In this document: piece after piece, positions 29,314 to 40,451 of the stretch
Numbering within the stretch: position 1 is the stretch's first letter
Layout of the letters: every line of letters begins with the position of its first letter
Source of the DNA: Phenylobacterium sp.
GTDB lineage: Bacteria; Pseudomonadota; Alphaproteobacteria; Caulobacterales; Caulobacteraceae
DNA length: 64,000 nt
Assembly (NCBI RefSeq): GCF_030693625.1
Contig: NZ_JAUYAF010000084.1
Span: 39,521-103,520 of the forward strand
Direction of reading: 5' to 3'
The notes under the pieces: model-generated
Told to the model about the DNA's origin: nothing
The model's input: the letters and a program-made list of their open reading frames with translations, nothing else
The model's database searches: none
Position numbers and translations under genes: made by a program

Positions 29314-29670
29314 TTACTTCTGAACCCACTCGCCAGCTGGCGTCTGGTAGTAGTCTCCCGGGCGCAGCTTGAGCTGGACAACGCCCTGGTAGGCGGCGGC
29401 GCCGGCGGCTTCAGGCGTGACACCGTTCTTGGCGGCGGCGCCGCGATAGAGCTGGGCGCGGCCGGCGTTGATCTCGCCCACCGCGGCCTCGACGGCGGGT
29501 TCGCCACCGCCGCCCTTCACGAAGCCCAGATAGCCGTCGTTCTGCTCGCCCACGATCCCGGCGGCCTTGGCGGCGTCCACCGTGGCCTTGGCGGTGGCGG
29601 CGAGGGCCGGTCCGGCCACGAGGGTCCCGACCACGGCGGCGACGGGGATGAGATAGGTTTGGAAGGTCAT
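29314..29670 (-). CDS. YdbL-like DUF1318 periplasmic protein
   Basis: A 118-aa protein with a Sec signal (TYLIPVAAVVGTLVAGPALA) and a C-terminal DUF1318-type pattern: DAAKAAGIVGEQNDGYLGFV, INAGRAQLYRGAAAKNGVT, YQTPAGEWVQK. In E. coli YdbL acts with YdbH and YnbE. I prefer the second ATG at 29670 (AAGGGG about 8 nt away); an ATG two codons up at 29676 is possible. It is the third gene of the cluster in transcription order ydbH-ynbE-ydbL. Confidence 0.8.
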   Translation of the reverse strand: MTFQTYLIPVAAVVGTLVAGPALAATAKATVDAAKAAGIVGEQNDGYLGFVKGGGGEPAVEAAVGEINAGRAQLYRGAAAKNGVTPEAAGAAAYQGVVQLKLRPGDYYQTPAGEWVQK

Positions 29671-29682
29671 GGTCATGGCCCC

Positions 29683-29862
29683 TTAGAACAGGTCCGGATT
29701 CTGCTTGATCAGCGCCTTGACGTCGTCGTCCAGCCGCAGGCGGACGTCGGCGTCGAGCTTGGCGTAGATGGTGATCGGCTTCACATCCACATGGACGGTG
29801 GCGCAGGCGCCGAAGCCGACGGCGGCGACCGCGAGAGCGGCGAGGGATCGGGCGGGGATCAT
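29683..29862 (-). CDS. YnbE-like small lipoprotein
   Basis: A 59-aa lipoprotein from ATG 29862. VAAVGFGAC is a lipobox of slightly weak type with Cys at residue 19. The mature part (VDVKPITIYAKLDADVRLRLDDD) matches the YnbE pattern of alternating strand residues. In E. coli, YnbE stacks by beta-strand addition onto YdbH to complete a bridge to the outer membrane. 11 nt after the ydbH stop, 6 nt before ydbL. Confidence 0.75.
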   Translation of the reverse strand: MIPARSLAALAVAAVGFGACATVHVDVKPITIYAKLDADVRLRLDDDVKALIKQNPDLF

Positions 29863-29872
29863 TGGGCGCACC

Positions 29873-32800
29873 TCATGGGATGGGTTTCGCAGGGCTGGGC
29901 TGAACGGCGTCTGAACCGCGAAGCTTCTGATACTCGGCGAAGTCGCCCAGCAGTTGATCAAGGTTGAGGGAGGAGTCCAGGGTCAGGTCGACCTTGGTCC
30001 CCGACGGCAGGGGCAGCTTCCGGGTGAGGAAGCTGCGGGTGATGATCTCCTGCGGGGTCAGCCTGATCTCCTGGTGGGTCGGCGGGGCGTTCTCGCCCTT
30101 GATGTGGAACAGGATGCCGAGCCGCCCCTGGGGCAGGCTGTTGATGGAGGCGTCCAGGCTCTGGAAGGCCAGGTTCTCCATGGCCTGATAGGCGAAGTCG
30201 GTGAAGGTGTCGGTGGTGGGCGGCGGGGTCTTTTCCCCCAGCGGCCCGGCGACCACCGCGCCCTCGGCCGCGACCCCGGTAAGCGCCTCGCGGCGGATGG
30301 ACAGGCGGCCGGGACTGATGGCGCGCAGCTGCCCGCCCGCGACGCGGACCCCCTCGGGGGTGACCGTGAAGGGGATGGTCCCGCTGGCCCTGGCGGTGAG
30401 ATCCACCCGATCGGCGAAGGGCGAGGCCTCCACGAAGTCCGACAATTGGACGTTGGTGAAATCCACGACGCCCTTCCACGACTGGCCGCCGGCGAAGGGC
30501 AGGCTGAAGGGCTGCAGACGCACCGTGCCGCCGCCCACGGCCAGGTCGAGACCGGCCACATTCACGGCCTCGCCGGCGATGCCGAAAGTGACCTCGGCGT
30601 CGGTGAGCCCGGACAGGGCTTCGATCCGCTGCGCCTTCAGGGTCTGGCCCGGCGCGGCGGTGAGCGGCGCGAGACTGGTGAAGGTGATCTGGCCCGCCAG
30701 GCCGCTGACCTGGCCCGCCGGACTGCGGAAATCGAGGCCCGGGATGTCGAGCACCCCGCCGCTGGTGGCGCCGGCCTTGGTCCAGGCGACCTGGCCCTGG
30801 AAGCGGACCTGACCCATGGCCGGCGAGGCCACCAGGGCGGCGCGGGGCGAGAGGGCGGCGGGCTGCAGTCCATCCTCGGCGAAGGTGAGGGTTCCGGTGT
30901 CGAAGGTCAGGGCGCCGCCACCGACCGCCCCGTCGTGGCGCAGGACGCCCCGGCCGAGCGGGCGCCCGGCTGGGTCGGTGACACCGATGTCAGCGGTCCA
31001 GACCTCGCCGTTGACGCGGGCCTGGGCGGTGGCGCGGACCGGGTTGAAGCGGCGATCTGAACTGGTGTCGGCCACCGTCCCCGCGCTGAGCGCCAGGGCG
31101 CCGGTGAGGCGGCCGTTGACGGCGCCCAGGTCGAGGCCGCCCGCGCCCTGGCTGACCGCCGCCTGAAGGAAGGGAACCGTCGCCGACAGGGCCTGGGCCC
31201 CGGCGCGGATCCGCCAGTCGCCCTTGGTCAGGGTGAACAGGCGCGCGCCGGTCGGGCAGAGTTGGGCCGCGATCGCCTCCACGTCGTTGGCGCCCAGGTC
31301 CAGGCGGCCGGAGACCGCGGCGCAACGGTCGGCGGCGAAGGCGATGGCGCCATGGGCGACCCGCAGCTCGCCCTCAGCCTGGATCATACCGTCACGAACC
31401 GGCCCGATGCCGGTCTTCGCCTTGATCCGGGTCTGGGCGGTCAGGCCGCCGGGCGTGAGGCGATAGCGATCCACGGCCAGGTCAGCCTGGGGCAGACCGC
31501 CGCCGACCACGGCCAGGTGCAGGGCGCCGCCGCCGCCCGCATAGATGGGACCAGAGCCCTGCGCCCGGATCGTGGCGAGGCCGCCCGCCGTGGGGCGCAC
31601 GGTCAGGGGCGAGGTGAGGGCCAGCCTCAGGCCGCCATCGCCGGCCGTGACGGAGAGACCACGGGTCTCGGCGTCGAAGCTGCGGGCGGCGCGCTTCAGC
31701 GCGGCGATCTCGGGCGCGTCATTGGCGCTCGCCCCGCCCAGACCCGACCAGTCGCCGTGCGTCGCCACCGTGCCGGCCAGGGCCAGGTCGCCCCCCTGGG
31801 CGGCCAGCGCCGCCGAGCCCCGCAGGGCGCCCGATAGCCGGGTCAGGGTGAGCTTGTCGTGGGTCAGGCCCTCGGCGTTGACCCGGGTGGCCAGGCTGGC
31901 GGCCACCCGGTCGCCGCCATGCCGGGTCCAGTTGAGGCCTCCGACATTGGCGGTCATCCGCAGGCCGCGCACCTGGGCGCCGGCGAGGTCGGCGCGGGCC
32001 GCCCCCAGGACGGCGGTCCCGTCCCCGGTGACCGCCAGGGTGTCGATCCAGCCAGTGGACTGGCCGTTGAAAGTCGCCTCCAGACTGGCGTCCCGCAGCC
32101 GGGTCTCGCCATAGGTCAGGGACCGGGCGTTGATCGTCAGGCTCTGGGTCAGGGCGCCGTCGCCGCGCTTGCGCTTGAGGTCGGGATAGGCGGTGCGGGC
32201 GGTCAGGCGGACCCTGGCCTCCTGGGCGGTGATCTGGCCGAGCTTCAGGTCGCGGACCGTGGTCTCCAGGACCGAGGCCACCTGGTCGCCCACGGTCACC
32301 AGGTGCAGTTCGCCGGGGCCCAGCCGCACCGAGCGGTCGGGGCCCTCCAGCTCGGCGGGGGCGAAGGCGGCGTCCAGGCGCAGCAGGCGGCCGTGGTCCA
32401 GCCGGGCGCTGGCCCGGGCCAGAAGGGGGCCATGGTCGGTGTCCAGACGCAGGCAGGCGTCCTCCACCACGATCCTCGGCTGGCGGGCGTCGGGGCGCGG
32501 CGGGCGTTTGCGCAGGGTGTCGATGAGGGGGTCCAGGGCCCCCAGGGTCAGCCGCCCGTCCTTCCAGCGGCCCTTGATGACCGGGCGGACCAGGCGAACC
32601 GAGGTCACCGTGGCGCCGAAGGGCTTGCCCGCCCACCAGCCGGTGAGACCGTAGCGGACCTCGGCCACCTGGGCCGTCAGGTCGGGGTTGGCAGCGGGGC
32701 CGATACGCAGGGTGCCGGTAAAGCCGCCGGGGCCGAAGGTGGAGAAGCTGACCTGGCTTTCCACCCCGTGCGAGCGCAGCCAGCCGGTGAGCGCCTCGCG

Positions 32801-32944
32801 GGCGATGGCGCGGCGGCCGGCATAGGCGGCGGCCACGACCAGCAGCACCGCGATGGTGGCGAGGATCAGGACGGTGCGCCAGGTGCGCCGGGAGGGGGAT
32901 TCAGGCTCGGACAAGGGGCGCCGTTGCTGCCGCGGGAGGTTCAC
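29873..32944 (-). CDS. YdbH-like AsmA-family intermembrane bridge protein
   Basis: A 1023-aa protein with one N-terminal membrane segment (residues about 24-43) and a very long repetitive beta-rich periplasmic part of the AsmA/TamB/YdbH type. The C-terminal 'dicarboxylate transport'-named YdbH domain is recognisable (EIRLTPQEIITRSFLTRKLPLP). In E. coli YdbH, TamB and YhdP together carry phospholipids across the periplasm. With YnbE and YdbL downstream this is a complete YdbH-YnbE-YdbL set. It starts behind an AT-rich stretch that may hold its promoter. Confidence 0.84.
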   Translation of the reverse strand: MNLPRQQRRPLSEPESPSRRTWRTVLILATIAVLLVVAAAYAGRRAIAREALTGWLRSHGVESQVSFSTFGPGGFTGTLRIGPAANPDLTAQVAEVRYGLTGWWAGKPFGATVTSVRLVRPVIKGRWKDGRLTLGALDPLIDTLRKRPPRPDARQPRIVVEDACLRLDTDHGPLLARASARLDHGRLLRLDAAFAPAELEGPDRSVRLGPGELHLVTVGDQVASVLETTVRDLKLGQITAQEARVRLTARTAYPDLKRKRGDGALTQSLTINARSLTYGETRLRDASLEATFNGQSTGWIDTLAVTGDGTAVLGAARADLAGAQVRGLRMTANVGGLNWTRHGGDRVAASLATRVNAEGLTHDKLTLTRLSGALRGSAALAAQGGDLALAGTVATHGDWSGLGGASANDAPEIAALKRAARSFDAETRGLSVTAGDGGLRLALTSPLTVRPTAGGLATIRAQGSGPIYAGGGGALHLAVVGGGLPQADLAVDRYRLTPGGLTAQTRIKAKTGIGPVRDGMIQAEGELRVAHGAIAFAADRCAAVSGRLDLGANDVEAIAAQLCPTGARLFTLTKGDWRIRAGAQALSATVPFLQAAVSQGAGGLDLGAVNGRLTGALALSAGTVADTSSDRRFNPVRATAQARVNGEVWTADIGVTDPAGRPLGRGVLRHDGAVGGGALTFDTGTLTFAEDGLQPAALSPRAALVASPAMGQVRFQGQVAWTKAGATSGGVLDIPGLDFRSPAGQVSGLAGQITFTSLAPLTAAPGQTLKAQRIEALSGLTDAEVTFGIAGEAVNVAGLDLAVGGGTVRLQPFSLPFAGGQSWKGVVDFTNVQLSDFVEASPFADRVDLTARASGTIPFTVTPEGVRVAGGQLRAISPGRLSIRREALTGVAAEGAVVAGPLGEKTPPPTTDTFTDFAYQAMENLAFQSLDASINSLPQGRLGILFHIKGENAPPTHQEIRLTPQEIITRSFLTRKLPLPSGTKVDLTLDSSLNLDQLLGDFAEYQKLRGSDAVQPSPAKPIP

Positions 32945-33028
32945 CTTCTAGCGCAAAAGCGGCGCGAGCGGAGCCGTTCCACGCACATGTTGGCCGCCGT
33001 GGAGGGACCAAACCGGCATTTGACGACG

Positions 33029-33061
33029 CACTCCCGGCAGGTTGGCGGCCCGCCGGGAGTG
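33029..33061. repeat. 10-bp inverted repeat between SDR and ydbH
   Basis: CACTCCCGGC / GCCGGGAGTG arms with a 13-nt loop. It lies past the 3' end of the SDR gene and upstream of ydbH. Without a T-run it could be a terminator-like hairpin for the SDR or an operator for ydbH. Confidence 0.5.
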
Positions 33062-33101
33062 ATTTCACTTTAACATATTGATCTATATAAACTATTGTCG
33101 C

Positions 33102-33878
33102 CTAGAGGCCGCCGAGGCTGGCCAGGGCGACGCCGCCGTCAACGGCGATCGTTTCGCCCACCACGTAGTCGCCAGCGCGGCTCGCCAGGTAGATGGCGGC
33201 GGCGGCCATGTCCTCGTCGCGGCCAATGCGGCGCGAGGGGATGCGCTTGGCGATCTGGTCGCCCTGATCGCGGGCCACGCGGTTCATCTCCGAGGCGAAG
33301 GCGCCGGGCGCGATGCCGGTGACGTTGATCGAGTCCTCGATCAGGGTCGCGGCCATCCGGCGCGTCAGGTAGATCAGGCCCGACTTGGAGGCGTGGTAGG
33401 AATAGGTTTCCTGCGGATTGAGGCGGATGCCGTCGATCGAGCAGATGTTGATCACCTTGGCCGGCTGCTCGTGGCTGGCGGCGGCCTTGAGCGCGCCGTG
33501 CAGCGCCTGGGTCAGGAAGAAGGGCGACTTCAGGTTCAGGTTCATCACCTTGTCCCAGCCGCTCTCCGGGAACTCGTCGAAGGGCGCGCCCCAGGCGGCG
33601 CCGGCGTTGTTCACCAGGATGTCCAGCTTGGGTTCATGCTCGGCGAAGCGCTTGGCCAGCGCCTGGCAGCCCTCCACCGTGGAGACGTCCTGCGGCAGGG
33701 AGATGCAGTTCTCGCCCAGCTCGGCGGCGGTCTCGTCGCAGGCGCCGGGCTTGCGCGAGGAGATGTAGACCTTGGCGCCCTGCTCGATGAAGCCGGCGGC
33801 GATCATCTTGCCGATCCCGCGCGAGCCGCCGGTGACGAGGGCCACGCGGCCCTTCAATGAGAACAGATCCAGAGCCAT
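33102..33878 (-). CDS. Short-chain dehydrogenase (3-oxoacyl-reductase-like)
   Basis: A 258-aa classical SDR. TGGSRGIGK is the NAD(P) loop, NNAGAAWGAPFDEFPESGWDKVMNLNLKSPF is conserved, the catalytic set is ICSIDG, YSYHASKSG. It resembles RhlG/FabG-type reductases. Divergent from the beta-oxidation fadB-like gene, with a palindrome between them, so a role in acyl metabolism is plausible but unproven. Confidence 0.87.
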   Translation of the reverse strand: MALDLFSLKGRVALVTGGSRGIGKMIAAGFIEQGAKVYISSRKPGACDETAAELGENCISLPQDVSTVEGCQALAKRFAEHEPKLDILVNNAGAAWGAPFDEFPESGWDKVMNLNLKSPFFLTQALHGALKAAASHEQPAKVINICSIDGIRLNPQETYSYHASKSGLIYLTRRMAATLIEDSINVTGIAPGAFASEMNRVARDQGDQIAKRIPSRRIGRDEDMAAAAIYLASRAGDYVVGETIAVDGGVALASLGGL

Positions 33879-33982
33879 CAGGCGCTTCCCTTTTTGATCG
33901 TTGAAGCTTGGTCTTAGACCCGGGTTTCCGTCACGAAAACCCTACGCACATTTGACTCGCGCGCCGCGCGACGGGCCTGTAA

Positions 33983-33992
33983 CAAACGTTTG
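33983..33992. promoter_or_regulatory. CAAACGTTTG palindrome upstream of fadB-like gene
   Basis: Perfect 10-bp palindrome between the SDR and fadB-like genes, about 60 bp before the latter. It fits the CAAAC/GTTTG half-sites bound by PsrA/FadP-type TetR repressors of fatty-acid degradation genes. Regulator not in the window. Confidence 0.45.
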
Positions 33993-34051
33993 AATCTCTC
34001 CAGCCGCCCAGCCTAGAGGCGGCCCTGAAACGCCAGACCGAGGATGCGCCC

Positions 34052-36133
<2,082 letters not shown>

Positions 36134-36159
36134 ATGCGGGCGGTCTGGCCAGCGGCGTC

Positions 36160-36320
36160 CCTTCTCCCCTTGCGGGAGAAGGTGGCCCTGCGGAGCAGGG
36201 TCGGATGAGGGGTCGCACCGCCTCATCCGCCTCGGTCGCGGCGACCAGACCTGAGACCGCCGCGCGACCCCTCATCCGTCGGGCTGCTCGCCCGACACCT
36301 TCTCCCGCAAGGGGAGAAGG
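36160..36320. repeat. 161-bp palindromic intergenic element
   Basis: Left arm 36160-36216 and right arm 36264-36320 are largely complementary, with matching ends (CCTTCTCCCC at left and GGGGAGAAGG at right). Between fadB-like and thiolase. It looks like a mobile or repeated intergenic palindrome of the kind common in Caulobacterales. Confidence 0.75.
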
Positions 36321-36373
36321 AGACCTTGAGCCAGCCCTTTCAAACCCTTCTCCCAAACCAAGGACCTCTCTTC

Positions 36374-37576
36374 ATGCGTGAAGCTGTCATCGTCTCCACC
36401 GCCCGCACGCCGATCGGCAAGGCCTATCGCGGCGCGTTCAACAACACCTCCGGCGCCGAACTGGGCGGCCACGTGATCGCCGAGGCGGTCAAGCGCGCCG
36501 GCATCGATCCGGCCACCGTCGACGACGTGGTGATGGGCGCGGCCCTGCAGCAGGGCTCCACCGGCAACAACATCGCCAGGCAAGCTGCGCTCCGCGCGGG
36601 CCTGCCCAACACCGTCTCGGGCATGACCCTGGATCGCCAGTGCTCCTCGGGCCTGATGGGCATCGCCACGGCCGCCAAGTACATCATCAACGACGGCGCC
36701 AATGTCGCGGTCGGCGGCGGGCTGGAGAGCATCAGCCTGGTTCAGAACGATAAGATGAACCGCTACCGCACCAGCGATAAGTGGCTGAACGAGCACGTTC
36801 CGGAAATCCACACCTCGATGATCGAGACCGCCGAGATCGTGGCCGAGCGCTACAACGTCTCGCGCGAAGCGCAGGATGAGTACGCCTACCAGTCCCAGCA
36901 GCGCACCGCCCAGGCCCAGGCCGACGGCCGGTTCGACGCCGAGATCGCGCCGCTGACCTCGATCATGATGGTGCAGAACAAGGAGACCGGCGAGTTCTCC
37001 GAAAAGGAAGTCCGCCTGACCCAGGACGAAGGCAACCGCCCGCAGACCACGCTGGCCGACCTGCAGAAGCTGGCCCCGGTGTTCAAGGGCGGCCAGATCA
37101 TCAAGGAAGGCAAGTACGTCACCGCCGGCAACGCCAGCCAGCTGTCGGACGGCGCCGCCGCCGTGGTGCTGATGGAGCGGAAGGAAGCCGAGCGTCTGGG
37201 CCTGACCCCGCTGGGCGCCTATCGCGGCATGGCCGTCGCCGGCTGCGGCCCGGAAGAAATGGGCATCGGCCCGGTCTTCGCGATCCCCAAGCTGCTGGAA
37301 CGTAACGGCCTGACCATCGACGACATCGACATGTGGGAGCTGAACGAGGCGTTCGGCAGCCAGGTCGTCTATTGCCGTGACAAGCTCGGCATCGACCCCG
37401 CCAAGTACAACATCAGCGGCGGCGCCATCTCCATCGGCCACCCCTACGGCATGACCGGCGCGCGCGCGACCGGCCACATCCTGCACGAGGGCAAGCGCCG
37501 CGGTTACAAGTATGGCGTGGTGACCATGTGCGTCGGCGGCGGCATGGGCGCGGCGGGGCTGTTCGAGATCTTCTAA
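36374..37576 (+). CDS. Acetyl-CoA C-acyltransferase (thiolase)
   Basis: A 400-aa thiolase that cleaves 3-ketoacyl-CoA with CoA. ATG 36374 ([20 protein letters not shown]) is the normal N-terminus; the frame is open a little further up. Catalytic Cys90 (LDRQCSSG) is present, with the second half [16 protein letters not shown] and [13 protein letters not shown] motifs. Third functional part of the beta-oxidation pair with the fadB-like gene; a palindrome separates the two. Confidence 0.95.
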   Translation: MREAVIVSTARTPIGKAYRGAFNNTSGAELGGHVIAEAVKRAGIDPATVDDVVMGAALQQGSTGNNIARQAALRAGLPNTVSGMTLDRQCSSGLMGIATAAKYIINDGANVAVGGGLESISLVQNDKMNRYRTSDKWLNEHVPEIHTSMIETAEIVAERYNVSREAQDEYAYQSQQRTAQAQADGRFDAEIAPLTSIMMVQNKETGEFSEKEVRLTQDEGNRPQTTLADLQKLAPVFKGGQIIKEGKYVTAGNASQLSDGAAAVVLMERKEAERLGLTPLGAYRGMAVAGCGPEEMGIGPVFAIPKLLERNGLTIDDIDMWELNEAFGSQVVYCRDKLGIDPAKYNISGGAISIGHPYGMTGARATGHILHEGKRRGYKYGVVTMCVGGGMGAAGLFEIF

Positions 37577-37601
37577 GACCTCGACCCGCTTTGAACTGAC
37601 G

Positions 37602-37630
37602 AAGGGCCGTCCGCGAGGGCGGCCCTTTTT
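37602..37630 (+). terminator. Intrinsic terminator of thiolase gene
   Basis: AAGGGCCGTCC / GGGCGGCCCTT hairpin with a GCGA loop, followed by TTTTT, 25 nt past the thiolase stop. Confidence 0.88.
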
Positions 37631-37679
37631 CGTGGGCGCTTCCTCCGCGCGGTGCGCGGGCGAGGTTGAAGAAGATCGA

Positions 37680-37871
37680 CCACGAACCTCACGAACGACA
37701 CGAACAAGAGTGTCATCCCGGACAGCGCGCAGCGCTCGTCCGGGACCCAGACGCGCCGGGCGTGCAGGATAGACCGGTTCGTATGGGTCCCGGTCTTCCG
37801 CTACGCGGAAACCGGGATGACATGGGAGGGATGAGCCGCCGTCTTGTTCGTGTCGTTCGTGAGGTTCGTGG
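37680..37871. repeat. Nested palindromic element with 30-bp arms
   Basis: A perfect 30-bp inverted repeat (37680-37709 and 37842-37871), beginning CCACGAACCTCACGAACGAC and mirrored at the right. Inside lies another pair, TGTCATCCCGG (37711-37721) and CCGGGATGACA (37812-37822). The element fills most of the 371-bp gap before the SGNH gene, which otherwise holds nothing I can support. Its outer arm core recurs at 40989-41023. Confidence 0.85.
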
Positions 37872-37947
37872 TTCATTCCTGGGGCGGCTCGTCCCTCCCA
37901 AAGATCGACGGATGTCCTAGAGTCCGTCCAACAATCAGGAGCGATCC

Positions 37948-39009
37948 ATGCAAGCCATCCCCCTGTCCACCATCGAAACCTTGCTGGACGGCCAGATCGA
38001 TATCCGCAGGCGTCCGGGGTCGATCCAGCCGATGCGGCTGCCGGTGGCGGAACTGCCCTTCTATGACGCCTTCACCCAGTGGGTGGCGTCCTGCGCGACC
38101 GGGTGCCGGCTAAGGTTCCGCACCGACAGCACGACAGTAAAACTGACCGCCACCCAGCACCTCCTGGCTCTGCCCAACGATGGCGAGCGGCGGGGCGCCT
38201 ACGACCTCTATGTCGAGGGTGAGTTCTTCGCGCGGACCTGGGGCGTGGGCGGGGCGGAGATGGACCCGCAGGGCGGGCTGACCGGGGACGCGGCCCTGAC
38301 GCTGGCCTTCGAGGGCATGCCGGCGGGAGACAAGACCGTGGAGCTGTGGCTGCCCCAGGCGGCGACGGTGGCCATCACCGGCCTGGAGCTGGAGGCTGGC
38401 GCGAGCCTGAAGGCGGTCCCGGACGGGCGGCCGCGCGTGCTGTTTCACGGCAGCTCCATCAGCCACGGCATGGAGGCCGAGGGCGCCACCGCCAACTGGC
38501 CCGCCGTGGCCAGCCGACTGGCGAACCTCGATCATCTCAACCTGGGCTGGGCTGGGTCCTGCCTGCTCAGCGGCCTGGCGGCGCGGATCATCCGTGACCA
38601 GCGGGCCGACGCCATCGTCCTGAAGCTGGGGATCAACGTCCACACCGACGGCCAGCTGAAGGAGCGCAACTTCCTCGACGCGGCGCATTCGATGATCTCC
38701 ATCATCCGCGAGAAACACTCGACGACGCCGATGCTGATCGTCTCGCCGATCTGGTCGCCGCCGCGGGAGACAGCCGGTGACGGGCCGAGCCTGCAGCGGA
38801 TGCGCCAGTTGCTGCAGATGGTGGTCGACGCGCGGATCAAGACCGGGGATGGGGCTATCGGCTATCTCGACGGCCTGGAGCTGTTCGGCCCCGCCGACGC
38901 GGCCCTGCTGCCCGACGACCTGCACCCGAACACCGAGGGCTACCGGCTGATGGGCGAGCGCTTCCACCGGCTGGTGCTGAGCGGAGAGAATGGGCTGGTG
39001 AGGGCCTAG
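37948..39009 (+). CDS. Two-domain SGNH/GDSL hydrolase
   Basis: A 353-aa protein with an N-terminal beta-sandwich-like part (about residues 1-160) and a C-terminal SGNH hydrolase part. Ser170 (HGSSISHG) is the nucleophile; GWAGS, KLGINV and DDLHPNTEG supply oxyanion and Asp/His residues. No signal peptide, so cytoplasmic. The layout resembles SsfX3-type or carbohydrate esterase SGNH proteins. Substrate unknown. Confidence 0.78.
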   Translation: MQAIPLSTIETLLDGQIDIRRRPGSIQPMRLPVAELPFYDAFTQWVASCATGCRLRFRTDSTTVKLTATQHLLALPNDGERRGAYDLYVEGEFFARTWGVGGAEMDPQGGLTGDAALTLAFEGMPAGDKTVELWLPQAATVAITGLELEAGASLKAVPDGRPRVLFHGSSISHGMEAEGATANWPAVASRLANLDHLNLGWAGSCLLSGLAARIIRDQRADAIVLKLGINVHTDGQLKERNFLDAAHSMISIIREKHSTTPMLIVSPIWSPPRETAGDGPSLQRMRQLLQMVVDARIKTGDGAIGYLDGLELFGPADAALLPDDLHPNTEGYRLMGERFHRLVLSGENGLVRA

Positions 39010-39020
39010 CGCTCCCAACT

Positions 39021-39052
39021 CCGCTCATCCCGGCCTTGGCCGGGAAGAGCGG
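39021..39052. terminator. Bidirectional hairpin between convergent genes
   Basis: CCGCTC / GAGCGG outer stem and CCCGGCC / GGCCGGG inner stem with a TT loop, between the convergent SGNH and lactone-oxidase-like genes. Its sequence is like the arms of the repeat at 54557-54664, so it may be a half element serving as terminator. Confidence 0.5.
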
Positions 39053-39056
39053 GTTA

Positions 39057-40451
39057 TCACGCCCCGAACAGCTCCCGCAGGTAGGGGTTCAGCATCCTGC
39101 CCTCTGGGTCCAGACGGCGGCGGACCGCCTGGAAGGCCTCCCAGTCCGGATAGAGTTTCGAAAGCTGCGGCGCCGTGAGGCTGTGGAGCTTGCCCCAGTG
39201 GGGGCGGCCGCCGTGCGCCAGGAAGATCGGCTGAATCAGGTCGAACAGGAACCGGTAGTCGTCCTTGTAGTAGCAGTGGACGGCCACCGAGCCGCGCGGC
39301 CCGCCATTGAAGGGCGAGAGCCAGGCGTCGTCGGCGGCGATGCGGCGCAGCTCGATGGGGAAGAAGACGTCCTTGCGGTGCGTCTCGATGGCCGCCATTA
39401 CCGCCTTCAGCGCCGCCATCTGGCTCTCCGGCGGCAGATGGAACTCCATCTCGTTGAAGCGCACCGGGCGCTCGGTGGAGAGCAGCTTCCAGCCCTCGCC
39501 CACGGCTTCCTCCGGCTTGGTGGACCCCAGCAGGGCCTTGGCCGCGGCCTTGCGCAGGGGGGTGGAGAAGCCCAGCAGGTTGCGCAGCTGCTTGAGGGCC
39601 TCGAGGAAGGCGTCGTCGCTGGAGGGGGCCGGCGGGGTGGCCGGCAGGTCGGTCTCGTCGTGGGTGATGTTGGCCGCCAGGTCGGTGAAGGGGACGGCGT
39701 AGAACTCGTAGTTCCGGTGCCGGGCCCAGCGGTCCTCACACCTTGCGATGGTGTCGGCGAGCGGCTCGATCCAGACGTGGCGGTGCAGGCGCCGATTGGC
39801 CGAGGTTTTCAGCCGCACCTGGGTGATGACGCCAAGGCCGCCCATCGAGACCCGCGCGGCATTGAAGACCTCGGCGTTGCGGGTCGCATCGCAGTCCAGG
39901 ATCTCGCCCGAGACCGTGGCCAACCGCAGGGCGGTGATGTCGCCGTGCAGGGCCTTGAGGGTGGTTCCCGTCCCGTGGGTGCCGGTGCCGATGGCGCCGC
40001 CCAGGGACTGCTTGTTGATGTCAGGCAGGTTGGGCATGGCCCGGCCCTTGGCGGCCAAAGCCGGGCCCAGGGCGCCGAGCCGAATGCCGGTCCAGACCAC
40101 CGCCTCTTCGCCCTCCCAGCGCTCGATGCCCGCCATCTGGTCCAGGGTCATCAGCGTCCCGGAGGTGGGGACCAGGGCGGTGAAGGAGTGGCCGGCGCCC
40201 ACCGGGCGGATGGGGGCGGAGGCGGTCTTGAGCGCCTGCGCCAGCTCTGCCTCGGTTTTCGGTGCGCTGCGCAGGCTGGGATAGGCGCTCTGGGTTCCCG
40301 ACCAGTTGCGCCAGAGCATCTTGCCTTGCGGATCGACGCTGGGCGGGGCGACGGGTTCGGGCTTCTCACGGACGGCCAGGGCGACGCCGCCGCCGCCCAC
40401 CACCACAATGCCGGCGGCGCCGGCCAGCAGGGCCTTGCGACGACTGATCAT
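39057..40451 (-). CDS. FAD-linked aldonolactone oxidase/dehydrogenase-like protein
   Basis: A 464-aa flavoprotein of the L-gulono-/D-arabinono-lactone oxidase family. The N-terminal SRRKALLAGAAGIVVVGGGG looks like a Tat signal or membrane anchor. FAD domain motifs: PVGAGHSF and GGAIGTGTHGTG. The C-terminal ALO domain ends with GRPHWGKLHSL. ATG 40451 overlaps the cytochrome c stop by 4 bp. It probably oxidises an aldonolactone or related polyol in the periplasm, passing electrons to the partner cytochrome. Confidence 0.84.
   Translation of the reverse strand: MISRRKALLAGAAGIVVVGGGGVALAVREKPEPVAPPSVDPQGKMLWRNWSGTQSAYPSLRSAPKTEAELAQALKTASAPIRPVGAGHSFTALVPTSGTLMTLDQMAGIERWEGEEAVVWTGIRLGALGPALAAKGRAMPNLPDINKQSLGGAIGTGTHGTGTTLKALHGDITALRLATVSGEILDCDATRNAEVFNAARVSMGGLGVITQVRLKTSANRRLHRHVWIEPLADTIARCEDRWARHRNYEFYAVPFTDLAANITHDETDLPATPPAPSSDDAFLEALKQLRNLLGFSTPLRKAAAKALLGSTKPEEAVGEGWKLLSTERPVRFNEMEFHLPPESQMAALKAVMAAIETHRKDVFFPIELRRIAADDAWLSPFNGGPRGSVAVHCYYKDDYRFLFDLIQPIFLAHGGRPHWGKLHSLTAPQLSKLYPDWEAFQAVRRRLDPEGRMLNPYLRELFGA

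Noticed and set aside
32944-33101. AT-rich stretch as an integration or attachment site
   Set aside because: No direct repeats, integrase or tRNA nearby; it is better explained as promoter DNA of ydbH.
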